Source: JAGVPT01 sp963717445 (GTDB lineage: Bacteria; Bacteroidota; Ignavibacteria; UBA10030; UBA8401). Taken from it: 64,000 nt of DNA. The stretch covers positions 3,162,001 through 3,226,000 of the forward strand of contig OY970334.1 of the NCBI GenBank assembly GCA_963717445.1. The letters run 5' to 3'. Of this stretch, positions 9,643 through 20,125 are shown one piece after another. The notes beneath the pieces were generated by a model that did not search any database, was not told where the DNA came from, and saw only the letters and a list, made by a program, of their open reading frames with translations. The stretch's first letter is position 1. Each line of letters starts with the position of its first letter. Position numbers and translations under genes: made by a program.

Positions 9643-9668
9643 CGTGTCCGTAACTGATAGAAGCAGAG

Positions 9669-9751
9669 TGCCGAGAGGGGGATTCGAACCCCCAATGCCT
9701 TACGGCGCTAGCTCCTAAGGCTAGTGTGTCTGCCAATTCCACCATCTCGGC
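9669..9751 (-). tRNA. tRNA-Leu (anticodon UAG)
   Basis: On the minus strand the acceptor arms GCCGAGA and TCTCGGC pair, with discriminator A. The anticodon stem CTAGC/GCTAG encloses loop CTTAGGA, giving anticodon UAG. There is a long variable arm (CGCCGTAAGGCAT), as expected for class II leucine tRNAs, and a T arm GGGGG-TTCGAAT-CCCCC. The 3' CCA is not encoded. Confidence 0.95.
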
Positions 9752-10339
9752 ATGGAAATCTGAACAACATCGCCAACACTTTGTAAGCATACCCCTTCTC
9801 CGGTGCCAAAATCTCATCAGAACTTTACGATTTCAGTAAGATTTTGTACCCATTGTTAAGGAGTGTTAATTAGTGTCGCAGATAAATGGTAAGAAAATAA
9901 TTTTAGGAAATCAATCAAAGTATCCCTTCTGACCTGCCCTCAGGAAAGGCTGCTATTCCGACGAATTCCCTTCGCTGCAATGCAATGAATCGCTGTCGGT
10001 GAGAGAATTATAGTAAACTAAATGGCGAATGCATTTACAGATGGAATCAGGTTCAAAAGAACGTCGCAAGGACATCGAGAAAAATGCCTGAATTGCGGTA
10101 TTGCGCCTACGTCCTCTTATTCGTATTCTTTAGCGTCCACACGAAATGTCTTTTCAAAGACCCACTTCGGGGAGTGAGATGCAAACATACTGGGTTCTAT
10201 CCTCAAAATAAATTTTCCATTTTTTTCATCGAAGTGGATATAAATGTTTGAAAGAGAATTAAGCGGGAAATATTCTTCGTTTCAATCAATGTCTTTTCCA
10301 GCCAACATCACAGACAGGGTACCCACGGAGGTTTGAGTC
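9752..10339. other. Intergenic region, 588 bases, no gene seen
   Basis: It separates tRNA-Leu (minus) from the first FG-GAP gene (plus). I see no convincing ORF or strong hairpin. A GGAGG ribosome binding site near 10327 belongs to the downstream gene. The promoter of the T9SS module should lie here, but I cannot pick it out. Confidence 0.5.
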
Positions 10340-11896
10340 ATGAAATGCGCAATCATTTTCTGTTCAATGTTGATTGTTTGTTGTTCTCTGCATTCTCAAA
10401 ATCAGCGGGCCTTACAACCATGGATGCAGGTGGTGGGCCACAACGGACAGACCCTTGGCTCAAGCGTTAGTTACTTGGGCAAGAGAAATGACAGCACGCT
10501 CATTGCAGTCGGTGACGGTAATGGAACGATTTACGTTTACCAGATCAAAAGCCCTGTTGACACAGTACCTAAGTACACATTGGCCGGAAGCAATTGTATG
10601 TTGGGAGATTTTAACGGGGATGGGATTATGGATTTGGTTGTCAGCGGGAACCCGTTGAAGATCTATTTAGGCAAGGCACCCGGTGTTTTTGACACAACTG
10701 CCTTCTTTACAAAATACCCAGAACCAAATGCCAACGAAACTTCAGGGTATATCTTTGGAATTCAATTTGCGGTGGGGAAAATCAATGGGGATAAATATGA
10801 CGACCTTGTGGTCGCCGATCCATATTATCCAAATGACTTTGATCAAGGCAAGGTATACGTATTTTTCGGGGGAGTCACAATGGATACGATTCCCAGCTAT
10901 ACTCTTAAAGGTGATAGTACTTTATCTGGATTTGGCTGGGGCGTTGCTACCGGAGATTTAAATAATGATGGGTTCGATGATATAATTGTAAAAGGAAGCA
11001 ACCAGAGGGGGATCGGACCGAATGGAACGATAACGTATGCTTACATTAAAATCTTTCTTGGCGGGAATCAAATAGACACAACTGCCTGGAAATATATCAA
11101 AGGAGGTAGTAACTACGGTACTGGCGTTGCAGCATTTGATGTAAATGGGGATGGAGTCAAGGATCTAGTGTGGACAAGTGCTAACGACACAATAGAGTGT
11201 GTAAATATCCATTTCTCACAAAATGGAGACATCGATACGAATCCATCTATGGTATTGCCGAACTACTGGGCAGAGAATGTTATCAATGCAGGCGATATGA
11301 ATGGCGATGGATACAATGACATTCTCATAAGCAGTAATAGCTCAGACGAATATGGTGACGACTATATCTTTGAGTACAGCGGGGGCCCGAAGATGGATGC
11401 GAGCTATGATGCTGCGGCAGCTCTGGGGGGGGAGAGCGGTTTTGGCGAATTTGGAAGGATGGTAGGCATCGGTGATATTAACGGTGATGGATATGACGAT
11501 ATACTCGTTGGTGCTAGAGACTATCAGTGGAATACCTATCAAGGATATTTCGTGATCCTTCTCGGCAGCAAGAATATTCCGGTTACAAAGGTGGAAGAAA
11601 CCAAAGCCGTTTCGCCCAAAACTTTCGAACTATTCCAAAATTATCCCAATCCCTTTAATCCGGCGACAGTTATCAGCTATCAATTATCAGTAAACAGCTT
11701 CGTAACATTGAAGGTTTACAACGAGCTTGGAAAAGAAGTGATAAAACTAGTGAACAAAGAACAATCGGCCGGAAATTACACGGTGAGGTTCGATGGAACA
11801 AATCTGCCCACCGGAACATATTTTTACAGGCTGAGGGCCATAGATATCCTCGGTCACGCACAAACCGTTACAAAACAAATGATACTTCTAAAATAA
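10340..11896 (+). CDS. Secreted FG-GAP repeat protein with T9SS sorting domain (module copy 1)
   Basis: A 518-residue protein with a signal peptide (MKCAIIFCSMLIVCCSLHSQ). At least six FG-GAP/integrin-alpha-like blades carry Ca2+-binding Asp loops: GDFNGDGIMDLVV, GKINGDKYDDLVV, GDLNNDGFDDIIV, FDVNGDGVKDLVW, GDMNGDGYNDILI and GDINGDGYDDILV, predicting a beta-propeller. The last ~85 residues are a type A T9SS sorting domain (NYPNPFNPATVISY to KQMILLK). It is inferred to be secreted by T9SS and cell-surface attached or released. The start is supported by GGAGG about 9 bases upstream. It is paralogous to 13330-14892 and forms a repeated two-gene module with its downstream neighbour. Confidence 0.88.
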   Translation: MKCAIIFCSMLIVCCSLHSQNQRALQPWMQVVGHNGQTLGSSVSYLGKRNDSTLIAVGDGNGTIYVYQIKSPVDTVPKYTLAGSNCMLGDFNGDGIMDLVVSGNPLKIYLGKAPGVFDTTAFFTKYPEPNANETSGYIFGIQFAVGKINGDKYDDLVVADPYYPNDFDQGKVYVFFGGVTMDTIPSYTLKGDSTLSGFGWGVATGDLNNDGFDDIIVKGSNQRGIGPNGTITYAYIKIFLGGNQIDTTAWKYIKGGSNYGTGVAAFDVNGDGVKDLVWTSANDTIECVNIHFSQNGDIDTNPSMVLPNYWAENVINAGDMNGDGYNDILISSNSSDEYGDDYIFEYSGGPKMDASYDAAAALGGESGFGEFGRMVGIGDINGDGYDDILVGARDYQWNTYQGYFVILLGSKNIPVTKVEETKAVSPKTFELFQNYPNPFNPATVISYQLSVNSFVTLKVYNELGKEVIKLVNKEQSAGNYTVRFDGTNLPTGTYFYRLRAIDILGHAQTVTKQMILLK

Positions 11897-11909
11897 CATG
11901 GGGTGGCAT

Positions 11910-13326
11910 ATGAAAAAGATGCTTATTTTTCTCATTCTGAATTGTTCAATTCTTTCTGCACAGGATAATTTTGTGCGGGGAGTGTTCTTATTCGGCAACA
12001 CCAATGTCGACTTCCAACACCAAATGCATGATACTCTTGGTCTCAACTGGGTACAAGCGCAGGGCGAGGATTCCTCTGGATATAAATTTACAAACGTTCT
12101 GCAAAATAGCGGCAATTTGAATGTCATGGGACAGATGAACCAAATAATCTACCCAAAATCCTCGGGCCAACATATGGTTTTCCTAGCGGCACAAAACAGT
12201 AGCAATCCTTTGAAGGATTATTTCGCAACTCGAATTGGTTCTACTCAGGACAGCACGCTAGAAGACGCTGTTAACCGCGACTATCCCGGATACATGGTGG
12301 AAAGCCCGGTACCAAATAATGAATACCACGGTCAAACAAGTTACATGGCGAGTTTTATACTAAAGAGAACGCCCCCGAACTCCGGCGACCCGCTGGTTGT
12401 TCGTTTAGAGGCATGGTGTGTGAATAACGGTAGTCTCCTAGCTTCGCAGGATATATATAACCATGACTTTACGGACAACAATTTTGAAACAAAAGTTCTG
12501 AACTTTAACCTCCCGTCGCAACAGGGTCAAGTGCAAAAACCGCAAGGAGTTTTACTTGGATCACCTATCCATGCCAGCCAATCGAGTGGGTGCTTGTTAA
12601 ACAATGAATATAATATCAATATCTGCGTGTATTGGTACGGAAATATGACGACATGGCTAAATCAGGTCATTATCGAAGACAGTCCCGGACATGAATTATT
12701 CTCAGGAACGGACGATGCTGCAATACAAAACTCCGCCCTTAGCTTCAAGACCGCGTATCCCTTAGTAAATCGTTTCTATCTAAACGACGAGCCTTACATC
12801 AGCCAATTCCTTTCCTTTAATTATGTCCAAGGCAAAATCTTGCAAAAATATGCACCGGATGATACCACAAGCGGCAAGGGAAGCGGCATTACCGCTGAAT
12901 ACCAGGATCTTAGCCGCTTTTTCCTCGATGCACAGCCGCATGAACTGCTTACCGACTTCTATGCTATTAAGTCCGATATCCCCACGCCGGATATGACAGA
13001 CGCCGAAGCCACTGACGTGGGAATAGTACTCATGTCATCGGTCGATTATACTCAAACGCTTCAAGATTCAATTCAAAAAAATTACATCGGGCCGTTAGGT
13101 TCTGCCGCAGTTACTGTATCCGGTAGCGGGAAACAGTTATGGTGCGTTCCTCAACTGCACGGAGTATGCTTTTCCGAAGTGTGGGTTCCAGCAAATATCG
13201 GAAAGAATTTGCCATGAACAAGTCTGTGCCAACCTCAAACCTCGTAGTCATACTGCTCCTGTCCGAAGACGCAATTCCGCCGGAGGTAAATCAGAAGAGC
13301 TTACAGCGAAAATTTGGAAAGAGATC
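11910..13326 (+). pseudogene. Truncated, decayed copy of the large secreted 'RGVFLF' protein (module copy 1)
   Basis: The open part (11910-13217, about 435 residues) has a signal peptide (MKKMLIFLILNCSILSAQ) and matches the N-terminal half of the protein at 14913 block by block: RGVFLFGNTNVDF, LNDEPYISQFL, FLDAQPHELL and VPQLHG. After VPQLHG it runs to an early stop. The homology continues in other frames: FRSVGSSKYRKE, then IPPEVN, then SEELTAKIWKEI at 13283-13326, matching the PPTGNELTAMINTEI region of the paralogue. The rest of the paralogue (beta-helix, T9SS tail) is absent, and the next module begins immediately. The start at 11910 is preferred over 11898 because of the signal peptide and a GGGGTGG upstream. 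A shortened protein may still be made, but without a T9SS signal. Confidence 0.75.
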
Positions 13327-13329
13327 ACC

Positions 13330-14892
13330 ATGAAGATTCTAAAAATCTTGCTATTGCTTGTGCTTTGCACACGTCTGCTTCCTGCCCAAAACCAGGTAGT
13401 GCTAAAACCATGGATCCAGGTGTATGGAACAGACAACGGCGAGGAGCTTGGTGTCGCCGTGGCCGGTATTAAGCCGACGTCGAACTTTCCCTATAATGTA
13501 ACCGTATCGACCGGTGGTATTACAGATTTGTATTCCCTGTACGCTGTAAGCGACACAGCAATGAAGAATATTTTTTTGGGGAGAAACATTTATGCGGCAG
13601 ATCTTAACGGCGATGGCTATACAGACGTGGTTTTTGCCAATGTTTCTTCGGTTCAGTCTGATACGGTATTTATCTATTGGGGAACAGCAACGGGTATTGA
13701 TATGCAAAATCCATTAGTCATACCGGGAGAAGAGCAGCCTGCAGATTTTTCAGTGAAGTATGTTGGTGATATTAATAATGATGGTAAGGCGGATCTAATT
13801 CTGACTGATGATTTCTTTCATAGGATAAGTGGGAAAGTTTATATTTATTTGAACCCTATACATAGTGCCACCCCAGACATAACCATTTTGGGCGATTCAA
13901 CCATACAAGGAGGGTTAGGTACGGCGGTCGCCGTAGGAGATATTAATCATGATGGTTTAAAAGATTTAATTGTGCGTGGAAGCAGATCTTCAGGTCAGGA
14001 CACCTTGCAGTATGATTATGTAAATATCTATTATGGCTCCACAGGAGATAGTCTTCTCAAATTCGGTTTGCAAATGAAAACCTTTCCCCTTTCAAGTTCT
14101 GGCCTTGCGTGTTTTGACGTCAATGGTGATGGAATTGATGATCTTTTGTGGACAACTGCTGATTCCACGACGTGGATTAACGTGCACTATGGGAGACCTG
14201 TCTTTAACACAGTACCGGATTTGAGATTGCAAGACCCAGGAGGAGTATCTTTTGGTGAAGTCATCGTCAATGCCGGCGATATGAACGGGGACGGATACGA
14301 CAATATCGCAGTCGGCTGTCCGGATGCAACAAACACAGACGGATATGTTTTTATCTATTGCGGCGGTCCGAAAATTGACGGCATATTTGATGCGGCTGTT
14401 GGAGCATCGGGAATACATCAGGCAAGCCGCTTTGGAGCAAGTATTGCTTCTGTCGGAGATGTCAATGGCGATGGATTGGGCGATATCATTATCGGTGCGC
14501 CAATATATCCCTCACTTAGGCCGTATAACGACACTGAAGGGTATTGGGGAATATTTTTAGGAGACAGCAACATAACGGTCACGGGGGTAAAAGAGAATAA
14601 AGTGGCAGTGCCTCAACAATTCGTTCTCTACGATGCATACCCCAATCCTTTTAACCCAGTGACAGTTATCAGTTATCAATCGACAGTTATCAGCAACATA
14701 GTGATAAAAGTATATGATGCGATTGGAAAAGAAGTAACAACATTAGTTAATGAAGAGAAACAACCGGGAAGCTACAAAACAGAATTTAACGGACGTTCAT
14801 TAGCAAGCGGTATATACTTCTACACAATGACAGCTTCGGTCAAAGGGAAAAATATCTTTTCACAAACGAAGAAACTCGCGCTCATCAAGTAA
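13330..14892 (+). CDS. Secreted FG-GAP repeat protein with T9SS sorting domain (module copy 2)
   Basis: A 520-residue paralogue of the protein at 10340. It has a signal peptide (MKILKILLLLVLCTRLLPAQ), then the same opening (VVLKPWIQVYGTDNGEELG compared with ALQPWMQVVGHNGQTLGSS). Repeated Asp-rich blades include ADLNGDGYTDVVF, GDINNDGKADLIL, GDINHDGLKDLIV, FDVNGDGIDDLLW, GDMNGDGYDNIAV and GDVNGDGLGDIII. The C-terminal T9SS domain starts at AYPNPFNPVTVISY and ends KKLALIK. The predicted fold is a Ca2+-binding beta-propeller. Twenty bases separate it from the large 'RGVFLF' protein downstream, so the pair probably forms one transcript. Ligand and role are unknown. Confidence 0.88.
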   Translation: MKILKILLLLVLCTRLLPAQNQVVLKPWIQVYGTDNGEELGVAVAGIKPTSNFPYNVTVSTGGITDLYSLYAVSDTAMKNIFLGRNIYAADLNGDGYTDVVFANVSSVQSDTVFIYWGTATGIDMQNPLVIPGEEQPADFSVKYVGDINNDGKADLILTDDFFHRISGKVYIYLNPIHSATPDITILGDSTIQGGLGTAVAVGDINHDGLKDLIVRGSRSSGQDTLQYDYVNIYYGSTGDSLLKFGLQMKTFPLSSSGLACFDVNGDGIDDLLWTTADSTTWINVHYGRPVFNTVPDLRLQDPGGVSFGEVIVNAGDMNGDGYDNIAVGCPDATNTDGYVFIYCGGPKIDGIFDAAVGASGIHQASRFGASIASVGDVNGDGLGDIIIGAPIYPSLRPYNDTEGYWGIFLGDSNITVTGVKENKVAVPQQFVLYDAYPNPFNPVTVISYQSTVISNIVIKVYDAIGKEVTTLVNEEKQPGSYKTEFNGRSLASGIYFYTMTASVKGKNIFSQTKKLALIK

Positions 14893-14912
14893 AACAGAAA
14901 GGGGCAACAACT

Positions 14913-17900
14913 ATGAAACAGTTACTTACGATGTTAACTGTGTTGTTGGTTTGTGGGGTTGTGAATCTAAATGCACAAACGGATATTCCAAGAGGAGTTT
15001 TTCTTTTTAGGAATACTAACGTCGATTATGAAAACATGAAAGACAGTTTGAACATTTCCTGGGTGCAAGGGGAGTCCGGTTGGGGTGGCAGTCAACATAT
15101 TGGCGTTGACACAAGTTGGGTTCAAACATTGGGATTAAATACGATTAATATACGCGATACACTTTACAACATTTCGACTGCGCAACGAATGGTGTTTCAG
15201 GCAGGGAGAAATTCGCCCCCATTAAGTCAGGTTAATATGTGGAATTTCTTCAGCTGCAAAACAACGGGTAAAACAATAAGCGACACAATTCAAGAATGCA
15301 TCCCCAATTCATATCCAGTTGGTTACATGGCCAAAAGCCCTAATCCAAACAACAATTACTTTTATGGAAAATTAGGATATTTTGTAACGTTTCAAATGGC
15401 CATCATAAAAGAATCTCCACCGACCGATAGTGTTGCGTTATTGAGTGTGGAAGGATTCTCCGGGGGAAAGCAATACAGCCTTGACTCTGTCGGCGTGTTC
15501 GACTATAGCTTTCAAGGAAGTGGTACTTATCAAAATTTCGTTCTGCCATTTTCAGTTCAAGTAACTCCTCCGCCCATCAGGCCCCTCAGATTTACGCTGA
15601 TGGGATACAACCTGGGAAATAATACAATAACTTTGTATGATTCAATTGATGTGCGTGTATATTGGTGCGGAAAACGAACGACGTATCTCGCTAATGTGAC
15701 AATCGATGATTCTACGAGCAGCAATTTATACAGCGGAATGTATGATGGAGCGATTCAAACTGAAGTAAATCAATATGTCGGCCAGCAGTATACGAATATG
15801 CAGCGATTGTATTTACAGGATGAGCCGCTTGTTCCAGTTTTTCTTCCATTGCGATATATAGATTCGAAATTACAATCGGACTTTGGAACCGGCTCCGCGC
15901 GCGGCAGAGCGATTACGGCAAATTGGTATAGAGGCAATTGGTTATCCCGTTTCTTGCAGGACGCTCAACCAAATGAATATTTGTTTGACGGCGATTACGT
16001 CATTGATGCCAGTGTCCCCTCTCCTTCGATGAATGCACAGCAAGCGTCTGCTGCAGGTGTTGCACCGTGGCTAGGCAATGGACAGTATACTATTTCGGTG
16101 CAAATGAAGTTCGATACTCTAACCGGCAATTTGCACTCGCTTGATAGTTCTGCCCAGATAACATCCATGCCTTGGTGGGCCGTTCCACAACTGCATGGTA
16201 AATTCTATCGCACTACGCCTAATCATGGGTATAGAGACGGTTCAAACAATCCGGATTTACGTCCACCAACGGGAAATGAATTGACGGCAATGATAAATAC
16301 TGAAATTGTCTACGGAGCAAAGGGAATAATTGCCTATCCATATGGAACCGATCTTTCAAATGATAGTTCCTTCGCATTTCCTGGTTTGGTTTCTCTCACG
16401 GTTTCCTCCAATGGTATTCACGAGGATCATTATAGCAATATGGGCTGGCTCCCGACAACCGGCGGCTCATACGATAGTATTTACACCGGCTATAAAGAAA
16501 AATGGGATGCGCTTGCTGCTGTAAATGCTAATCTCAAGGTAATCGGCCCAACTCTCGCAACTCTTACATGGCAAGGGGCGATGAGCTGGAACACTCACAT
16601 TCCATCGGGAAATTGGTCAGGGATAGTGACTAATATTTCCACCAATATTGTTGCCGATACTCTTTATATCGAAACTGGAGATTTTAAAGCTGGGTCCACA
16701 GATTACGTTTATGTTGTTAATCGTCGAACGTTGGCCACTGACAGTAGAAATATTACAGTAACCTTGAACACCGGTGGCACTTCCTGGGAAATTTCTGATG
16801 TAGCATCCGGAAATAGTTGGATCGTTGGTCCCAGCAGTAGCGGCAATTATTTCACCGACAGCTTCCAGCCTGGTCAAGGTAAGCTGTATAAGGTTGGTTC
16901 GGCCACGTATACATCAACGCGCACCATAGCGGCAGGAACGACTATGACTGTAAGCGCCGGAGCAACGGCACAGTTTGCACAAAATACCAGTTTAACAGTT
17001 AACGGAAAATTAATTGTTAATGGCACATCAACGTCGAAAGTTACATTTACGCAGTCAACATCAAACGGCTGGAATGGCATCGCGTTAAACCACGACAGCT
17101 CGACAATTCAGAACTGTATTATTTCTTATGCTTCGTCTCCTTTGACCATCACCAACGTCAATACAGCAACAATTACCTTATGCACGATAAATAATTCGAC
17201 GTTTTCCAGCTCCCAGGCAGTCTCGATTTCGAACTCCACGCCGACTATTACCAGTCTAGAAATTGACGGTCTGTCAAGTTCATCTAACGGAGTACGTTAT
17301 ACGACAGCCAAAGGTGGCACGCTCAATGAAACGACAATCCAAAACTGTGGTGCTGGTAACGGGATTGTCATTCAGGGAAATCCAAATCCCACTATTTCAA
17401 ATTGCTTCATTGAGAATAATCATTTTTATGGGATTATTCTGATCGGATCCACGACCGGCGTCCCATTGATTTCAGCAAACCAATTTATAGACAACGGCGG
17501 CAGTTCATATTTCAATCTGTATTTTTCTTCGTCCGCATGGGGGACCGTTCAACAAAATTACATAACCGGTAGTCTTATCGGTGTGGGCTCATACAGCGGT
17601 TCCTCTGTCACAGCAGGGAGCGACCAGAACGGATTGAACACGATAATAGGGAATAGTTACAATTTAATGTGCAGAGGTACTGGAAGTTCAATGGGATTCG
17701 GTTCGTACAACGGAAGGTATTACTCTGGTACATGCAATAATATCTACGGAGGCACATCTTACGATGCATACGCAGATGGCGGTGCGACTATCGAAGCGGA
17801 ATATAATTGGTGGAACCAATCGCCACCGAATACGAGCAAGATCTATGCTGGATCTGGTTCCTATATTGATTATAGTAATTCGCTGACATCACAAGGTGGA

Positions 17901-18793
17901 TGTCCAGGAGGAGGTGGAGACGTGATAGTACAGGGAGGGAGCAATATGATAGTTAACGTTGACTCTTCGGGTTCAGTCTCAGATATCTATCAGCGTGCGA
18001 CGAATGCATTTCTCAACAAAGATTACTCAACATCATCGAGCCTTTGTCGAATAGTTCTCAGAAGAAGTGCCTCCGTTATGGAGAAACAACAAGCATTGGT
18101 TCGGCTCTTGTCCGTCTTTCTTCAATCCGGCGATAGCACGATAGTTTCAGATTTGAAATCCTATATGGTTGGCTCTGACAGTCTATCGCAAACTGCTGAA
18201 GATCTTCTTGCGAAGGCGTATATGGCAACAGGGAATACGGCAAATGCAGTCTCTCTTGCTAACGACCTCATCACCAAAAACCCGGGAACGGAGATCGAGA
18301 AACAAGAATTATTACTTCTTGCTTCGTTGCGGGCGTATGATAAGAGTGCCGAATCGATTTCAGCCCAGGCATTGAAGGACGTAAAAACGAGGTTTGGTTC
18401 TTCACTTGATCAAGGATTGATGACAGCTTTGACAACGGCAAGTGATGTTTCGGCTGCTGGTTTTTCTTCTAATAAAGAAGCTGCACAAAAAGCCAAAGGA
18501 GAGGCCATAGTTGACAATGCGAACACTATACCAACGGAATACGGCATTGAGAACTACCCCAATCCGTTTAATCCGACAACTACCATTGCCTATCAACTCC
18601 CGAAAGATGGCAAGGTAACGATAAAGATATTCGATGCTATCGGCAGGGAAGTTACGACTCTGGTTGATGAATTCAGGCCGGCTGGCCGCTACGCGGTGCA
18701 GTTCGATGCGTCCCGTCTTTCGTCTGGAATCTACTTCTATTCTCTTAGATCGGGGATTACAACGCTGTGAAGAAGATGGCTTTGATTAAGTAA
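14913..18793 (+). CDS. Large secreted protein: hydrolase-like N-domain, beta-helix and T9SS tail broken by a -1 shift
   Basis: The open frame 14913-18770 gives 1285 residues, with a signal peptide (residues 1-21). Residues about 22-640 resemble a TIM-barrel-like surface hydrolase by motif style only (YLQDEPLVPVF, WWAVPQLHG, YGAKGIIAYPYGT); I do not recognise the family. Residues about 660-1010 are a right-handed parallel beta-helix (N/S/T/I-rich repeats such as TIQNCGAGNGIVIQGNPN). About 1020-1190 is helical and TPR-like. NYPNPFNPTTTIAY opens the T9SS domain. The frame stops at SGITTL. In the alternative frame the expected tail reads SGDYNAVKKMALIK to a stop at 18793, so one G is missing from the G-run at 18752-18755. 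Without it the last strand of the sorting domain is lost. Confidence 0.82.
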
Positions 18794-18819
18794 CCGAAAT
18801 TTTCTTATGTTGTTAAAAC

Positions 18820-18856
18820 GATCCCCGGAGCAGATAATGTTTCGGGGATTCTTTTA
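18820..18856 (+). terminator. Rho-independent terminator after the T9SS module
   Basis: ATCCCCG (18821-18827) pairs with CGGGGAT (18843-18849), followed by TTCTTTT. It lies 27 bases after the expected stop of the large secreted protein. Confidence 0.75.
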
Positions 18857-19465
18857 TCCATTTAATTGGAGTTGCTCCAGGCCTGGCTATCTCCAAATCC
18901 AAATAAGGTTACTCAAGTTCTCATTCCGTCCTTCCGTCGCCTGAAAGAATCTCCATAAAGAACGGCTCAAGCCTTAATATGAATGCGCAGCAGAAACCCA
19001 CCGTCTCTGGCGGTGGGTATGTTCAGTTGGCTATGCCCACCACGGCGGGCGAAGAACCGGTCGAAGACTCGACTCGTTGAGAATCCAGTTCGGTTGATCG
19101 ACAATGGATTCCGCGTCAAGCGCGGAATGACATGCTTTTTCTTTTCGAAAGCCACCATCTATGATGGTGGTCGTTTACTAATGTAGTTTAGTTCGCTTCT
19201 AATTGCAACCTAGGCACCCATGGTCCTATCTGGTCGGTTGTTAAATGTCCTTTGACGCTCGCTTTTCAATTTCGAAAGAAAAATTTGAAAATCCATCTCG
19301 CGACCTGCATCGATGAATCCCCGTCGTCCTCCAACGAGAAGCAACTCCGATGCACCGCTCCGGTCAGTCGCGACATTGAGCTTTCTTTTGTTCTTGATTC
19401 TCCAGCCGATTACTCCTACATTTTTAACGTTGTAATGATCTATGAGGAAGCCGGGAGATTCACAA
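18857..19465. other. Gene-free region with a cluster of perfect hairpins
   Basis: No credible gene lies between the terminator and the DUF2652 gene. At least three compact palindromes sit within 180 bases: ACCCACCG/CGGTGGGT (18996-19018), ATTCCGCG/CGCGGAAT (19108-19128) and CCACCATC/GATGGTGG (19152-19170). The middle one belongs to a type of intergenic repeat (a GAATCC...GCGGAATGACA sort of word) seen in many genomes. The outer two have related CCACC.TC arms, so the segment may be a non-autonomous element. Confidence 0.6.
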
Positions 19466-20065
19466 ATGGACATAAGAGACATCGCGATTGTGTTGATTGA
19501 TATCAGCGGATATACTCGTTTTATTAAATCGCACAAAAGCAGTATGGTTCATGCAGAAGAAATTATTTTTCAACTTCTGGATGCAATCGTTGAGGGCTCC
19601 ACACACCCTTTGCTGCTCAACAAGTTTGAAGGAGACGCAGTGCTCATGTATGCAGAATCCGGCTCCACGCCATTAGAAGTTGCACAGAGCGTGTTAGACC
19701 AGGTAATGAGGGCGTTCCCCGTTTTTCAGACAAAAGCGAAACAGCTCGAATCCGATCGAGCTACCTGTCCATGCGATGCCTGCCGGAATATTCGTCAATT
19801 GCGCCTTAAGGTAATTGTTCATTATGGTAAAGCAGCATTTAGAAGTATCAGACAATTTGTGGAAATTGCAGGAGAAGACGTTATCATCGCACATCGGCTA
19901 CTTAAGAACACCGTCCCGTTGCATGAATATATTCTGATGACGGATGCGTTTTATGAGCTTCTTGAACCGGCGATTTTAGGTCCCGGAAGCGAACATATTG
20001 AATCGATTGCTGATATCGGTCCGATTTCAACCCGTTACTTTTGTGTAAAAGCGCCAGCGCAATAA
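19466..20065 (+). CDS. DUF2652 / adenylate-cyclase-like domain protein
   Basis: About 199 residues. It opens with IVLIDISGYTRFI, the metal-binding start typical of class III nucleotide cyclase-like folds. It continues with LLNKFEGDAVLMYAES (second acidic position), CPCDACRNIRQL and LKVIVHYGKA, then EDVIIAHRLLKN. That order fits the DUF2652 family as I know it. Activity is uncertain because these proteins are usually uncharacterised. The start at 19466 (MDIRD) is preferred over 19442 because GGGAG lies about 8 bases upstream. The next gene follows within about 60 bases and may be cotranscribed. Confidence 0.75.
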   Translation: MDIRDIAIVLIDISGYTRFIKSHKSSMVHAEEIIFQLLDAIVEGSTHPLLLNKFEGDAVLMYAESGSTPLEVAQSVLDQVMRAFPVFQTKAKQLESDRATCPCDACRNIRQLRLKVIVHYGKAAFRSIRQFVEIAGEDVIIAHRLLKNTVPLHEYILMTDAFYELLEPAILGPGSEHIESIADIGPISTRYFCVKAPAQ

Positions 20066-20125
20066 TTTTTGGAGATGAAAAAGTCTGATCACAATTCTAT
20101 TTACATGCATTCACACTATCCTGTC

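Noticed and set aside
10340..18793. FG-GAP/beta-helix cluster as an adhesin or toxin delivery system
   Set aside because: T9SS secretion is supported, but nothing in the proteins identifies a toxin domain or receptor, so no such role is claimed.
18967..19186. Short frames in the hairpin cluster (for example one reading PRLTRNPL)
   Set aside because: They are translations of palindromic repeats that appear in both strands, not genes.
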